Assembly: GCF_014803895.1 (NCBI RefSeq)
Contig: NZ_JAAVAU010000028.1
Location: forward strand, 1 to 22,015
Length of the DNA stretch: 22,015 nt
DNA from: Lactobacillus sp.
Lineage (GTDB): Bacteria > Bacillota > Bacilli > Lactobacillales > Lactobacillaceae
Direction: 5' to 3'
The first letter of the stretch is position 1; the number at the start of each line of letters is the position of its first letter. This document shows, one piece after another, positions 7,926 through 16,424 of this stretch. The notes under the pieces were generated by a model, which had not been told where the DNA came from, did no database searches, and saw nothing but the letters and a program-made list of their open reading frames with translations. The translations under genes and the position numbers were made by a program.

Positions 7926-8756
7926 TTAAATAATTACAAGATCTGGTTCTAAAGTACTATTGCTAACTTGATTGAGCCAGTTAAAAAAGAATTGCTTTTG
8001 AATTTTTTTCCATTTAAATTGCGGATCTTGCATTTTTTCTTTATCTAAAAAATAATTTTCTGGTTTTTTATATTCTATCTCTGGATGGGCTGCTTTTTCT
8101 CGCTGATATTCTTCAAGTAAAGCAGGTTTATCATACTCTAAATGAGAAAAGAGAAAAATTCTCTCTGGATTTTTGGAAGCTGTAACTAAAAATAAATTAC
8201 CATTTTCGTCTTCAGCATTAATAGTCAGGTTGGGATCTTGTTCAATCTGATTCTTATCCATTTCTTCATAACGTGCATGGGGAGCTAAAAATCCTGAAGA
8301 AATTCCATTCAATAACTCATGACAACAATTAATTTTATGAGAAAAAACACCAAAAACTTTTTCAGTTAATTTTTTCTTTTCTATACCATAAAAATAATTC
8401 ATTGCCGCCATCGCACCCCAGCATAAATAGAGTTGTTGCACATGGTTTCGATCCAATTCTGAAAGCAAACATCGAACTTCATCAATATATGTAACTTCAT
8501 CAAAATTAAATCGCTCAATTGGTGACCCAGTAATAATAAAACCATCAAAGTCCTTAATATTAGTTAAATCTAACGGCTTAGAAATTGCTGCAACTTCCGA
8601 CGGAACTGGCCTATCTTGATAATGCATTTTAGGATAGAAAAACTGTAAATCTACATCAAATGGCGCTTCATCAAAAATTTCTTTAAATCTTTGTTGCGTG
8701 CGCAATTTATCATGCATAATATTCAAAACACCAATTTTTAACGTTGAGTTCTTCAA
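7926..8756 (-). CDS. metA: MetA-family acyltransferase, likely serine O-acetyltransferase
   Basis: The 276-residue member of the homoserine O-succinyl/acetyltransferase family has the catalytic cysteine C112 in LYLCWG and the His-Glu pair H205/E207 in FSHLEYD, corresponding to C142, H235 and E237 of E. coli MetA. Residue E81 in TGSPIERF occupies the site where glutamate favours acetyl-CoA and glycine favours succinyl-CoA in characterised family members. Position immediately upstream of cysK, with 11 bp between them, matches Lactobacillus casei, where the equivalent metA-like protein was shown to acetylate serine, not homoserine. I therefore infer that it supplies O-acetylserine to CysK. The start is TTG at 8756, with AAGGGGG upstream. 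Classical annotation would be homoserine O-succinyltransferase; that remains the alternative. Confidence 0.88.
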   Translation of the reverse strand: MKNSTLKIGVLNIMHDKLRTQQRFKEIFDEAPFDVDLQFFYPKMHYQDRPVPSEVAAISKPLDLTNIKDFDGFIITGSPIERFNFDEVTYIDEVRCLLSELDRNHVQQLYLCWGAMAAMNYFYGIEKKKLTEKVFGVFSHKINCCHELLNGISSGFLAPHARYEEMDKNQIEQDPNLTINAEDENGNLFLVTASKNPERIFLFSHLEYDKPALLEEYQREKAAHPEIEYKKPENYFLDKEKMQDPQFKWKKIQKQFFFNWLNQVSNSTLEPDLVII

Positions 8757-8789
8757 AATTTTCGCCCCCTTACTTTTTATCTTAATATA

Positions 8790-8817
8790 ACTATATCACT
8801 TACCATAAATAAGTAAA
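8790..8817 (-). promoter_or_regulatory. Candidate promoter of the metA-like/cysK operon
   Basis: On the minus strand TTTACT (8812-8817) and TATAGT (8790-8795) are separated by 16 nt, which places the start of transcription about 25 bp before the TTG start codon. An imperfect ACTTA/TAAGT repeat overlaps the spacer and could bind a regulator; no T-box features are seen. Confidence 0.45.
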
Positions 8818-8936
8818 GAATTTTCATCTACTTCATTTAAACTATTAATAGCCAAAGTCTCAAGTTTATGCGCGTGTTTTTAACCAAATGTTAAAATATA
8901 TCTGACTTATACCTTATATAAAGAAAGTTGGTTAAT

Positions 8937-10058
8937 ATGTCTAAAATACCTGAAAAACACGTTTCTAAAATAGCCTTATTTTATGATCTTGTGTTTGTTT
9001 ACATGATCTCAAAAACAACAGAAATTCTCCATCATCTTCATAATGGGATGGTTTCGCCGATTTCATTTGGTTTATTTGCAATTATTGTGTTGATTTTTAT
9101 CAGCTCCTGGATGGTACAAACTATCTTTACTAACCGTTATGGGAAGTCTAGCTGGACTGATATTGCTTTTTATTTTATAGACATGATGATTCTTTTATTT
9201 ATGTCAAATTCATTTGACACAAATAACCTTCGGGAAATGAAAATTCTTTTTGTATCCGCAGGGTGTTTATCCACAACATTAGCAATCCACTATTTAATTA
9301 CTCGTTTCCAAGTAAAAAGCGAAACTGACAAAAAAATCACACAAACTTATTTTGCTTTTTTGATTTTTAGAGCAATTTGCTTAATCGTTGGTGGACTTTT
9401 AGATAATCTTGCAGGTTTTATTATTGCAATTATCGGCTTACTTCTGAGTTGGATTATGCCAACTTTAACCCGGAAAGAAACCATCAAGCACCCTATTATC
9501 TTTCCTCATTTTTTGGAAAGATTAAATCTATTAGTCATCGTAATCTTTGGTGAAACGATTATTGGTGCAGCTGATTATTTCAGAATTCAAACTTTATCAG
9601 TTTATTCAGTTTTAATCTTCCTCATTGTTGCTCTTCTCTTCTTCACCTACGTGCTCCAATTCGACTGGATGGTTGAAGAAAATCAACCAGACGCCACAGG
9701 AAATTTATTAATTTATTTACATTACTTCATCATTTTTGGAATTAGCTTAATCACTGTGAGCTTAAAATTCATTCACGAAGAAGATGCTAATTCTTGGTTT
9801 GCTGCAACCTGCCTATACTGTGGTATCTTACTATTTTATTTTGGCTTAGCAATTTCTACGCGTTACAACAAACAAGAATTTGATTTAAATAAAAAAACGA
9901 TTGGTATCTTTTTACTAACCACAATTATCGGCTTCATAATTTGCTTATTTGCACCAGAATTCGAAGTAATTACAATCACAACTGTCTTGGTTGTGGCAAT
10001 TAATGCTGGATATTTAACTCACGTCGCACTTAGTCCAAAAGAAAAAATAAAAGTCTAA
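8937..10058 (+). CDS. ltrA: Low temperature requirement protein A (LtrA) family membrane protein
   Basis: The polytopic membrane protein of about 373 residues has roughly ten hydrophobic segments. It carries the LtrA signature FYDLVFVY near the N-terminus and the conserved FGETIIGAADYF in the middle. The name comes from a Listeria mutant that fails to grow in the cold; the biochemical function of the family is unknown. ATG at 8937 (MSKIPEKH) is preferred; an in-frame TTG at 8928 would add three residues, and the ribosome site (GAAAG) is weak for either. It is divergent from the metA-like gene across a 171-bp gap. Its TAA stop overlaps the TAG stop of the convergent helicase gene, and no terminator lies between them. 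Confidence 0.85.
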   Translation: MSKIPEKHVSKIALFYDLVFVYMISKTTEILHHLHNGMVSPISFGLFAIIVLIFISSWMVQTIFTNRYGKSSWTDIAFYFIDMMILLFMSNSFDTNNLREMKILFVSAGCLSTTLAIHYLITRFQVKSETDKKITQTYFAFLIFRAICLIVGGLLDNLAGFIIAIIGLLLSWIMPTLTRKETIKHPIIFPHFLERLNLLVIVIFGETIIGAADYFRIQTLSVYSVLIFLIVALLFFTYVLQFDWMVEENQPDATGNLLIYLHYFIIFGISLITVSLKFIHEEDANSWFAATCLYCGILLFYFGLAISTRYNKQEFDLNKKTIGIFLLTTIIGFIICLFAPEFEVITITTVLVVAINAGYLTHVALSPKEKIKV

Positions 10059-12892
10059 TCAAACAACAACTCATACATCTTAGTCGCTAAGGGATGCTTC
10101 AATACTAAGTTCATCCCTACAGCGGCTTTTTTCTTGGGACCAATTTTTTCTTCTTTAACTGAATTTTTCTGAATTTCAGCTTCACCCAGATAGAAGAATT
10201 CCTTGCCCACACTATCACTCTGCTTTACAAACAAATGTAATTTCATGGCTGGTGTTTGCAATAACTTTCCCACTTCTGGCGAATCTAAATGCCGCGGACT
10301 TCTCGTATACCAACGCAGCGAGCGTCCATCTTCAAGTGTATTGTTGTAGACTGCATTTCGTTTCTCTTGATCGTCCTTTTTATAAGTAATAAAAATTGGC
10401 GTTTCCTTTTCACCAACGCGGTAGCCATACATTGGAGCCGAAACATCTAAAGGCCAATTAAGCAAACGGCAGGCATCTTTACGGTCATATTGTTGATAAA
10501 GTGTGAATTGTTGATCCTGTTGATATTTTTTACTCAAAAGTAACCCTGTTTGCACAGCATCCCTAAACAATTGTGCAAAAGTTGAATTCTTCAAACTATT
10601 TTTTAACTTATCATTCAATCGATATACGTGCTCTTCTCCTATATCAATTATATCAATTAAACTTTCACCACCATATTGCTCTTTTTTGGTAGTCTTCCCC
10701 TGCTTTACATCAAAGAAGGCCAGAGACAAGATATTTTTCACCGAATTAAGAACATCCTGACTCACATATGCACCCCAGTGGTATAAAAGTTGTTCATAAC
10801 TTGTTAAATTAAGTGAATCTTGTTCTAATAAGGCATTTAATAGAACCAATTCATGCACACGTTTTCCACTTAACAATTCTTTTGTAATAAAGGAAAGTAC
10901 ACTACTTTCATAATCAGTTACTTTAATATCTTCACCCATTTTTCTTAAAAATTCACCATAGTGTGCGAATGATTTATTTTTAGCAAAAACTTCAGGGCTA
11001 GTTGAACCATATTGATAAAAGTCTTTTAACAACGGTACCCGGCCAATTTTTTCTTTTACTTCCTGATAAGAATCACGTAATTGCTTTATGCCGTCTAATT
11101 TTACCTTATCTAATGAAGCTAATATCCTTTCAGAAGCAATTTGAGAAAAATTAATTGTTGACACATCAATCTGGAGAGGTAGAGCAGCTTCTCTACGCGC
11201 TTGATCTTTATCACGGCTAGTATCACCATTCAGAGCAATTGGTATCAAATAATTATTTTTATAATTACCAATAAAATCGATTACTGTTACATAATCTTTA
11301 CCAGGATATTTACGCAATCCCCGACCAAGTTGCTGAATAAAGACAATACTCGATTGAGTATTTCTTAACATAATAATCTGATTAAGATCTGGAATATCAA
11401 TTCCTTCATTAAATAAATCAACTATGAAAATATACTCTAACTCGCTACGTTCAAGTTTCTCAATAACTTCACTTCGCTTCTTTTCACTATCTTCATTAGT
11501 CAAAGCACAACTAGGATGACCTTTTTCAGAAAATAATTCAGCTAACTTCTGCGCCTCATCCCTTCGACTGCAAAAGACTAATCCACGTGCTTGCTTACCA
11601 CAATAACCATAATAATCAATTTGCTTAAGTAAATAATCCACCCGTTTTCTATCAATTAAGTGGGCCAAATTACTAGTTTCATCAATTACTTCGCCATCAA
11701 TTTCATAATCCTCTACCCCAACATAGTGAAAAGGTGCAAGCATTCGCTCTTTAAGTGCATCCCGGAGACGAATTTCATAAGCTAAATTATAATCAAAAAT
11801 TTCATAGATATTCTGTTCATCCATTCGCTCTGGAGTTGCTGTCATTCCCAACCAAAACTTAGGTTTAAAATAATTTAAAACTTTTTGATAGGTTGGAGCT
11901 GCTGCTCGGTGGGCTTCATCAATTAAAATATAATCAAATTCATGCGGATCAATTTTTTCTAAAATATTATCCTGACTCATCGTTTGTACAGTCGCAAAAA
12001 GATACTTAGCCTCTAAGTCATGATGGTTGCCCGATAATAAGCCAAAATCCTTTTTATCACCGCCAATTATCCGATGAAAACTATCGCATGATTTTTTAGC
12101 AATTTGACTACGATGGACTAAATATAAAAATCTCTTAGGATGATACTCATTTACTGCAAATGCTCCTAAATAAGTTTTTCCTGTTCCTGTTGCAGACACA
12201 ACTAAGGCCTTGTTTTCACCTTGTTTAACTAATTCAGTTAATTCTTTTAATGCCGCATTTTGCATCTGATTAGGGATGATTTTTGTCTTCTTTTTAAGAA
12301 GATTACTGGTTCTAACAGATTGCCAATTTTTAGCATATTCCCTAATCCATTCATCAGTTAGAGGAATAGAATTTTCTTCTAAGGCTGTTAATTTTTCAGA
12401 CATTCTTTTAGTTAAAGACGCATTTTGCTTCGAACTAACCTTGAGTGCCCATTCATAATTTTTAAGCATTGCACTACGCGTAAAGTTAGCACTTCCAATT
12501 ATGCTAGTCTGATAATTATCATGTTCAAAAAAATATCCCTTAGCATGAAAACCAGCTGATTGAGTAATCCGTACATTAAGATTAGGAATCTTTTTTAATT
12601 CTAAAAATACCTTAGGACTATTAAAGCCAAGGTAATCACCAGTAATCAAGGTTCCACTCACACCTTTTTTAGCTAAATCAGCCATTACTAACTTAAATGG
12701 AACAAGCATACTCTCACCAATGAATGCTACTGCCCAAGTAAAGGATTGTGCATGTAATAACTCATAACGTAAACTTGTCCATAAGTTTTCTTCTTGTTCA
12801 TTACCCAACAGCTGAGGCGTAACTAAGTTATTACCTTGATAATTATCATCATACAATCCATTAAGAATTGCCTCTTGTAAAAAATCAGCCAT
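10055..12892 (-). CDS. Phospholipase D-like / DEAD-DEAH helicase / DUF3427 protein
   Basis: The large 945-residue cytosolic protein has three parts. The N-terminal phospholipase-D-like nuclease domain has H116-A-K118 followed by GSANFTRSA (residues 133-141). The superfamily 2 helicase core (about 205-560) has Walker A ATGTGKT with K239, DEAH at 325-328, motif III TATPER (351-356), motif V NEGIDIPDLN and motif VI QQLGRGLRK. The C-terminal half ends in a DUF3427-like region (about 790-945). Proteins of this architecture occur alone or near defence genes and are thought to act on DNA, in repair or phage defence; the exact role is unestablished. The ATG start has AAAGGA upstream. It follows exoA across a terminator, and its stop codon overlaps that of the convergent LtrA gene. 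Confidence 0.9.
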   Translation of the reverse strand: MADFLQEAILNGLYDDNYQGNNLVTPQLLGNEQEENLWTSLRYELLHAQSFTWAVAFIGESMLVPFKLVMADLAKKGVSGTLITGDYLGFNSPKVFLELKKIPNLNVRITQSAGFHAKGYFFEHDNYQTSIIGSANFTRSAMLKNYEWALKVSSKQNASLTKRMSEKLTALEENSIPLTDEWIREYAKNWQSVRTSNLLKKKTKIIPNQMQNAALKELTELVKQGENKALVVSATGTGKTYLGAFAVNEYHPKRFLYLVHRSQIAKKSCDSFHRIIGGDKKDFGLLSGNHHDLEAKYLFATVQTMSQDNILEKIDPHEFDYILIDEAHRAAAPTYQKVLNYFKPKFWLGMTATPERMDEQNIYEIFDYNLAYEIRLRDALKERMLAPFHYVGVEDYEIDGEVIDETSNLAHLIDRKRVDYLLKQIDYYGYCGKQARGLVFCSRRDEAQKLAELFSEKGHPSCALTNEDSEKKRSEVIEKLERSELEYIFIVDLFNEGIDIPDLNQIIMLRNTQSSIVFIQQLGRGLRKYPGKDYVTVIDFIGNYKNNYLIPIALNGDTSRDKDQARREAALPLQIDVSTINFSQIASERILASLDKVKLDGIKQLRDSYQEVKEKIGRVPLLKDFYQYGSTSPEVFAKNKSFAHYGEFLRKMGEDIKVTDYESSVLSFITKELLSGKRVHELVLLNALLEQDSLNLTSYEQLLYHWGAYVSQDVLNSVKNILSLAFFDVKQGKTTKKEQYGGESLIDIIDIGEEHVYRLNDKLKNSLKNSTFAQLFRDAVQTGLLLSKKYQQDQQFTLYQQYDRKDACRLLNWPLDVSAPMYGYRVGEKETPIFITYKKDDQEKRNAVYNNTLEDGRSLRWYTRSPRHLDSPEVGKLLQTPAMKLHLFVKQSDSVGKEFFYLGEAEIQKNSVKEEKIGPKKKAAVGMNLVLKHPLATKMYELLFD

Positions 12893-12910
12893 GATTTTTC
12901 CTTTCTAAAC

Positions 12911-12937
12911 AAAAAACGTCAACCTCTCGTTAACGTT
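12911..12937 (-). terminator. Rho-independent terminator after exoA
   Basis: On the minus strand AACGTTAAC (12929-12937) pairs with GTTGACGTT (12915-12923), with one G-U pair, around a 5-nt loop, and TTTTTT follows. It lies 24 bp past the exoA stop, between exoA and the helicase gene. No clear separate helicase promoter is visible, so partial read-through may express the helicase. Confidence 0.85.
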
Positions 12938-12960
12938 TTTAGTTTACTTCTTTTTTAAAA

Positions 12961-13788
12961 CTATATATTAATTTCTAACATAATCGGACAATGGTCTTTT
13001 CGTGCGCCACTATCGATCATCGTAGATTCTTGAATTTTATCTGCAATTCTATCAGAAACAATATAGTAGTCAATTCTCCAACCTGAGTTATTTTGCTTAC
13101 TAGTGCGAACCCTCTGTGCCCACCACGTATAGTGTCCTTCAACGTCACCATGTACATGACGAAAAGTATCAGTAAAGCCTTGATTCAAAAGATAAGTAAA
13201 ATCTTGCCTTTCTTCATCAGTAAAACCAGAATTATGGTGATTACTTTGCGGATTTTTTAAGTCTATTTCCGTATGAGCGACATTATAGTCCCCACTCGCA
13301 ATCACTGGCTTATTTTTATCAAGTTCATGTAAATAAGCTGCATATTTTTTATCCCAAACTTGTCGATCAGCTAAACGCTTTAATTCATTACCTGAATTTG
13401 GCGTATAAACTTGTGTTAGGTAAAAATTATCAAACTCCAACGTAATAATTCTTCCTTCATCGTCCATTGGTTCAGGAGCGCCAATCTTAGGATAGGTTAC
13501 TGTTGGCATTAATTCCTTTTTATATAAAAACATAGTTCCAGCATAGCCCTTCCGAGCAGGTTCTTCAGAAGAACGCCAAACATAATTATATTCTGGAAAC
13601 ATTTCACTTAAAACTTCTTGATGTTTCTTAGTTGGACCAGTAGAACGTAGCTTAGTCTCTTGGATAGCAATTACATCAGGATTTTTCTCTTTAATTGTAC
13701 GCAAAACTGCTCTTGTTTCATGAGCTCGTGCAGAATCGCTAGTTAATGCAGCATTTAAGGAATCAATATTCCATGAAATTAATCTCAT
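12961..13788 (-). CDS. exoA: Exodeoxyribonuclease III / AP endonuclease (ExoA)
   Basis: This Mg2+-dependent base-excision-repair nuclease of 275 residues cuts DNA at abasic sites and trims 3' ends. Motifs are ISWNIDS with N7, the metal ligand E44 in IQETKL, the catalytic D167/N169 in GDYNVAH, RIDYYIVS, and the terminal D265-H266 in KDHCPIM. All active-site positions of the exonuclease III/ExoA family are present, so it should be active. The ATG start (MRLISWN) has an AGGA site about ten bases upstream. It lies in a minus-strand series with the helicase downstream and the small stress genes upstream, but terminators on both sides make it an independent unit. Confidence 0.95.
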   Translation of the reverse strand: MRLISWNIDSLNAALTSDSARAHETRAVLRTIKEKNPDVIAIQETKLRSTGPTKKHQEVLSEMFPEYNYVWRSSEEPARKGYAGTMFLYKKELMPTVTYPKIGAPEPMDDEGRIITLEFDNFYLTQVYTPNSGNELKRLADRQVWDKKYAAYLHELDKNKPVIASGDYNVAHTEIDLKNPQSNHHNSGFTDEERQDFTYLLNQGFTDTFRHVHGDVEGHYTWWAQRVRTSKQNNSGWRIDYYIVSDRIADKIQESTMIDSGARKDHCPIMLEINI

Positions 13789-13825
13789 CTTTTTATTTTC
13801 CTATCTTAAAGTTATTTTTGATTTC

Positions 13826-13854
13826 ATTATAGCCCAAAACAAAAAGGCAGTTAA
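13826..13854 (-). promoter_or_regulatory. Promoter of exoA, overlapping the upstream terminator
   Basis: On the minus strand TTAACT (13849-13854) and a perfect TATAAT (13826-13831) are separated by 17 nt. The -35 hexamer lies inside the stem of the terminator at 13841-13868, so the end of one unit and the start of the next share bases. Confidence 0.65.
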
Positions 13855-13868
13855 AAAACTGTCTTTTT
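13841..13868 (-). terminator. Rho-independent terminator after the csbD-glsB unit
   Basis: AAAAAGGCAGTT (13841-13852) pairs with AACTGTCTTTTT (13857-13868) around AAAA, with one mismatched/G-U position. On the minus strand a T-run closes the stem. It lies 30 bp after the stop codon of the GlsB-type gene. Confidence 0.88.
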
Positions 13869-13897
13869 ATTTTTATAAAATTTTCAAGTATTATAGA

Positions 13898-14161
13898 TCA
13901 AGCCTTGTTTCTTCCTGAAAACATAGTTAATACCCAAGATACTACAATTACCAAAATAATTGCACCTAATAATGACGGAACGATTGCCATTCCCGCTAAT
14001 TGTGGTCCCCAGGCACCAAACAAGGCCTCCCCTAATGATGACCCAACTAATCCGGCAATAATGTTGACAATCCAATTCATTGAACCGCCCTTACGCGTTA
14101 TTGCCCCCGCAATTAAACCAATAATTCCACCGACAATTAAAACCCATAACCAATGTAACAT
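13898..14161 (-). CDS. GlsB/YeaQ/YmgE (transglycosylase-associated) family membrane protein
   Basis: The 87-residue, very hydrophobic, glycine-rich protein has about three membrane segments and the family pattern IVGGIIGLIAGAITRKGG, then a NIIAGLVGSSLGEALFG segment. Members are small inner-membrane proteins induced by general stress in many Gram-positives; no enzymatic activity is established despite the old transglycosylase name. ATG at 14161 (MLHWLW) is chosen because AAGAAGGTGG lies five bases upstream; a GTG at 14170 lies within that site and cannot be the start. It follows the csbD-like gene by 49 bp and precedes a strong terminator, so the two form a small stress operon. Confidence 0.9.
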   Translation of the reverse strand: MLHWLWVLIVGGIIGLIAGAITRKGGSMNWIVNIIAGLVGSSLGEALFGAWGPQLAGMAIVPSLLGAIILVIVVSWVLTMFSGRNKA

Positions 14162-14210
14162 AATTGCCACCTTCTTTCGTCTGAATCACTAATAGATTTA
14201 ACAATAATAC

Positions 14211-14384
14211 CTATAGATTATTTTCAAGATCTTCTTTAATTCTATTAGCTTCTTCTTTTGCCTTGCCTTTTAATTTTTGGGCTTTACCTTCAACTTCGCG
14301 ACCTTTATCTTTTGTAAGCTTACCTTCTACTTCTTTAAGCTTTCCAGCAACTTTATCTTTAAGTCCATGTTTATCTTCTACCAT
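14211..14384 (-). CDS. CsbD-family small stress protein
   Basis: A 57-residue, highly charged, Lys/Glu-rich soluble protein without cysteines. It has the CsbD pattern of repeated G-K-x-KE-x-EGK units: KDKVAGKLKEVEGKLTKDK, then REVEGKAQKLKGKAKEE. It is predicted helical or largely disordered. CsbD is a general-stress protein in Bacillus, but its molecular function is unknown; lactobacilli lack sigma B, so control must differ. The ATG start at 14384 is preceded by AAGAGGT. It lies 49 bp upstream of the GlsB-type gene, probably co-transcribed with it. The upstream 115 bp hold two inverted repeats that may contain its control region. Confidence 0.88.
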   Translation of the reverse strand: MVEDKHGLKDKVAGKLKEVEGKLTKDKGREVEGKAQKLKGKAKEEANRIKEDLENNL

Positions 14385-14429
14385 AGGCTGTACCTCTTTC
14401 TGGCAATTTATGACTTATTTACTTATTAT

Positions 14430-14482
14430 CTTAATAATACGTTCTCTCCGATTATTAAGCTATTTTTATAGACTAAAAATAG
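14430..14482. repeat. Two adjacent 9-bp inverted repeats upstream of the csbD-like gene
   Basis: Repeat one has perfect arms CTTAATAAT (14430-14438) and ATTATTAAG (14451-14459) with a 12-bp centre. Repeat two, immediately adjacent, has perfect arms CTATTTTTA (14460-14468) and TAAAAATAG (14474-14482) with a 5-bp centre. They lie between the TetM-like gene and the csbD-like gene, both on the minus strand. The second could form a hairpin ending the TetM-like transcript although it lacks a U-tract; the first may be an operator for the stress genes. Confidence 0.5.
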
Positions 14483-14498
14483 GCGTCTTAAGATTTTC

Positions 14499-16424
14499 TT
14501 AATAACTTGTCAAGTATGGGAAATGCGCATGATCTGGCACTTTATCCCAAGTTACTGTATGTCCAGCACCATGATAACAAAAAACAGAATTAGGGGTATT
14601 TTTTAAATCAGATATAGGATCATATTCAACATCTTTAACTATCTTTTCAGCATCATGGCAAGGTAAATAGCCACTGACTATGCATTCAAGTTGACCTTCT
14701 CCACGAGTATAGGCTCGTACCTTATTAGCATACCCTTGCATCTCAGCAACTGGTGCCTGACCAGAAATAGTCACTACTTCACTCATCTGTGAAGGTAGTT
14801 CAAAGTTACCAGCCATCTGTTGAATATCGTTAATAGCACGTCCTACCTGATCTTGTGGAATAGTTAAATTGAAATCATACCACGGCTCAAGCAGTTGACA
14901 ACTTCCTTGCTCGCGTAATTCCATCAAGCCTTGCCGAAGCGCACGATAAGTTGCTTCCCTAAAATCTCCCCCAACTGTATGCACATTACTAGCCTTACCA
15001 CCAATCAAAGTAATCTTCATATCAGTAATGGGCATACCAGTAAGTACTCCCACGTGTTCTTTACTTTTTAAACTTGTCATAATTTGGTGTTGCCAATTTT
15101 TATCTAAAACCTCTAAACTACATTGATTTTCAAAAACTAAACCACTTCCCACTGGTAATGGTTCCATTAGTAAGTGTGTTTCCGCATAATGCCTCAAAGG
15201 TTCAAAATGACCTACCCCTTCAATTAGATCAGTAATAGTTTCTTTATAGAGAATACTTCCTTGTTCTAAGCTGGCTTGGATATTGAAATTTTCTTCTAGT
15301 AAAGATATCAAGATTTCTTTTTGAATTTCACCCATTAATTCAACACTTAGCTCCTGTAAATGCTCTGACCATTGTACATGTAAGCTAGCATCCTCATCTT
15401 CTAGTATTCTTAAAGCTTCTAGTACGTCCTTGATATCATTTTTACTTACTACTCGATAACGTAAAACTGGCATTAACTTGGACTTATCATCATCCTTTTC
15501 AACCCCTAACCCTTGACCTGCATAAGTTGAAGAAAGTCCTGTCAAAGCAACAATTGTTCCTGAATTTACTTGGTCAACTACTTCATACTTATTACCGTTA
15601 TAAATTCTAATTTCATTTATTTTTTCATTCGGTACTAATTCACTCTTTGCTTTTAAAAATCCTCCAGTTACCTTGGCCCAAGTAAGGCGTTCAATTTTTT
15701 GATCATGACTAATTTTAAAAATTTTCAAACCAAGTTTACTAAAATGATTAACTTCTTCGGTCCATTTATCCAAACCAGTTAAAAATTCTTTTATTCCTTC
15801 CATTTTTAAGGCTGAGCCAAAATAAACAGGAAAGACTTTTCTTTGTCTAATCACTGACACGATATCTTCATCGGTAATCTGGCCAGTGTCCAGATACTTA
15901 TTTAATAATTGCTCATCGCTAGTCGCAATATTTTCAAAAAATGTATCATTTTCTTCTTCAAAACCAATGAAATTACTATTCAACTTTTGATTTAACTCAG
16001 TTAATATTTTCGCTTTATCAGCACCCACACTATCCATCTTATTTATGAAAACAAAGGTGGGCACTTCATATTCTCTCAGTTTATCCCAAAGCATCTTAGT
16101 ATAATTAGTAACCCCATCACTGGCAGAAACTAGTAAAATTGCATAATCTAACACTGATAAAACTTGTTCAGTTTGACTAGCGAAATCAATGTGTCCTGGA
16201 GTATCAACCATTGTAATTTCTGTATTATCCTGGTGTAATCTAGCAGTATGAGAAAAAATTGTAATCCCACGCTTCTTTTCCAAATTATCCGTATCTAAAA
16301 AAGTATCTTGTTTATCAACCCGCCCCAACTTACGCAAGTGGCCACTAGCATAGAGCATCCCTTCAGATAAAGTTGTTTTTCCGGCGTCTACATGAGCCAG
16401 CAATCCCACAGTTATTTTTTTCAT
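14499..16424 (-). CDS. TetM-like translational GTPase (ribosomal protection family homologue)
   Basis: The 641-residue EF-G-like GTPase matches Tet(M)/Tet(O) in length and domain order. GTPase motifs are AHVDAGKTT (10-18), RGITI (52-56), DTPGH (74-78), NKMD (128-131) and GSAL. EF-G-type domains II-V follow. The domain IV loop that reaches the drug site, YSPVSTPADF in Tet(M), reads HTVGGDF here (482-488), and the C-terminus is a distinct HGAGHTVTWDKV type. It therefore looks like a chromosomal housekeeping relative rather than a classical acquired resistance gene; ribosome rescue or intrinsic low-level tetracycline tolerance are both possible. The ATG start has AAGGAA upstream. It is divergent from a small membrane protein gene and shows base composition like its neighbours, with no transposon remnants adjoining. 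Confidence 0.87.
   Translation of the reverse strand: MKKITVGLLAHVDAGKTTLSEGMLYASGHLRKLGRVDKQDTFLDTDNLEKKRGITIFSHTARLHQDNTEITMVDTPGHIDFASQTEQVLSVLDYAILLVSASDGVTNYTKMLWDKLREYEVPTFVFINKMDSVGADKAKILTELNQKLNSNFIGFEEENDTFFENIATSDEQLLNKYLDTGQITDEDIVSVIRQRKVFPVYFGSALKMEGIKEFLTGLDKWTEEVNHFSKLGLKIFKISHDQKIERLTWAKVTGGFLKAKSELVPNEKINEIRIYNGNKYEVVDQVNSGTIVALTGLSSTYAGQGLGVEKDDDKSKLMPVLRYRVVSKNDIKDVLEALRILEDEDASLHVQWSEHLQELSVELMGEIQKEILISLLEENFNIQASLEQGSILYKETITDLIEGVGHFEPLRHYAETHLLMEPLPVGSGLVFENQCSLEVLDKNWQHQIMTSLKSKEHVGVLTGMPITDMKITLIGGKASNVHTVGGDFREATYRALRQGLMELREQGSCQLLEPWYDFNLTIPQDQVGRAINDIQQMAGNFELPSQMSEVVTISGQAPVAEMQGYANKVRAYTRGEGQLECIVSGYLPCHDAEKIVKDVEYDPISDLKNTPNSVFCYHGAGHTVTWDKVPDHAHFPYLTSY

Noticed and set aside
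9267..9275. Perfect DnaA box TTATCCACA
   Set aside because: Single copy inside the LtrA coding region, with no cluster of further boxes or AT-rich unwinding element; not evidence of an origin.
14499..16424. Acquired tetracycline resistance gene on a mobile element
   Set aside because: The domain IV loop differs from Tet(M), base composition matches the neighbours, and no transposon parts flank it.
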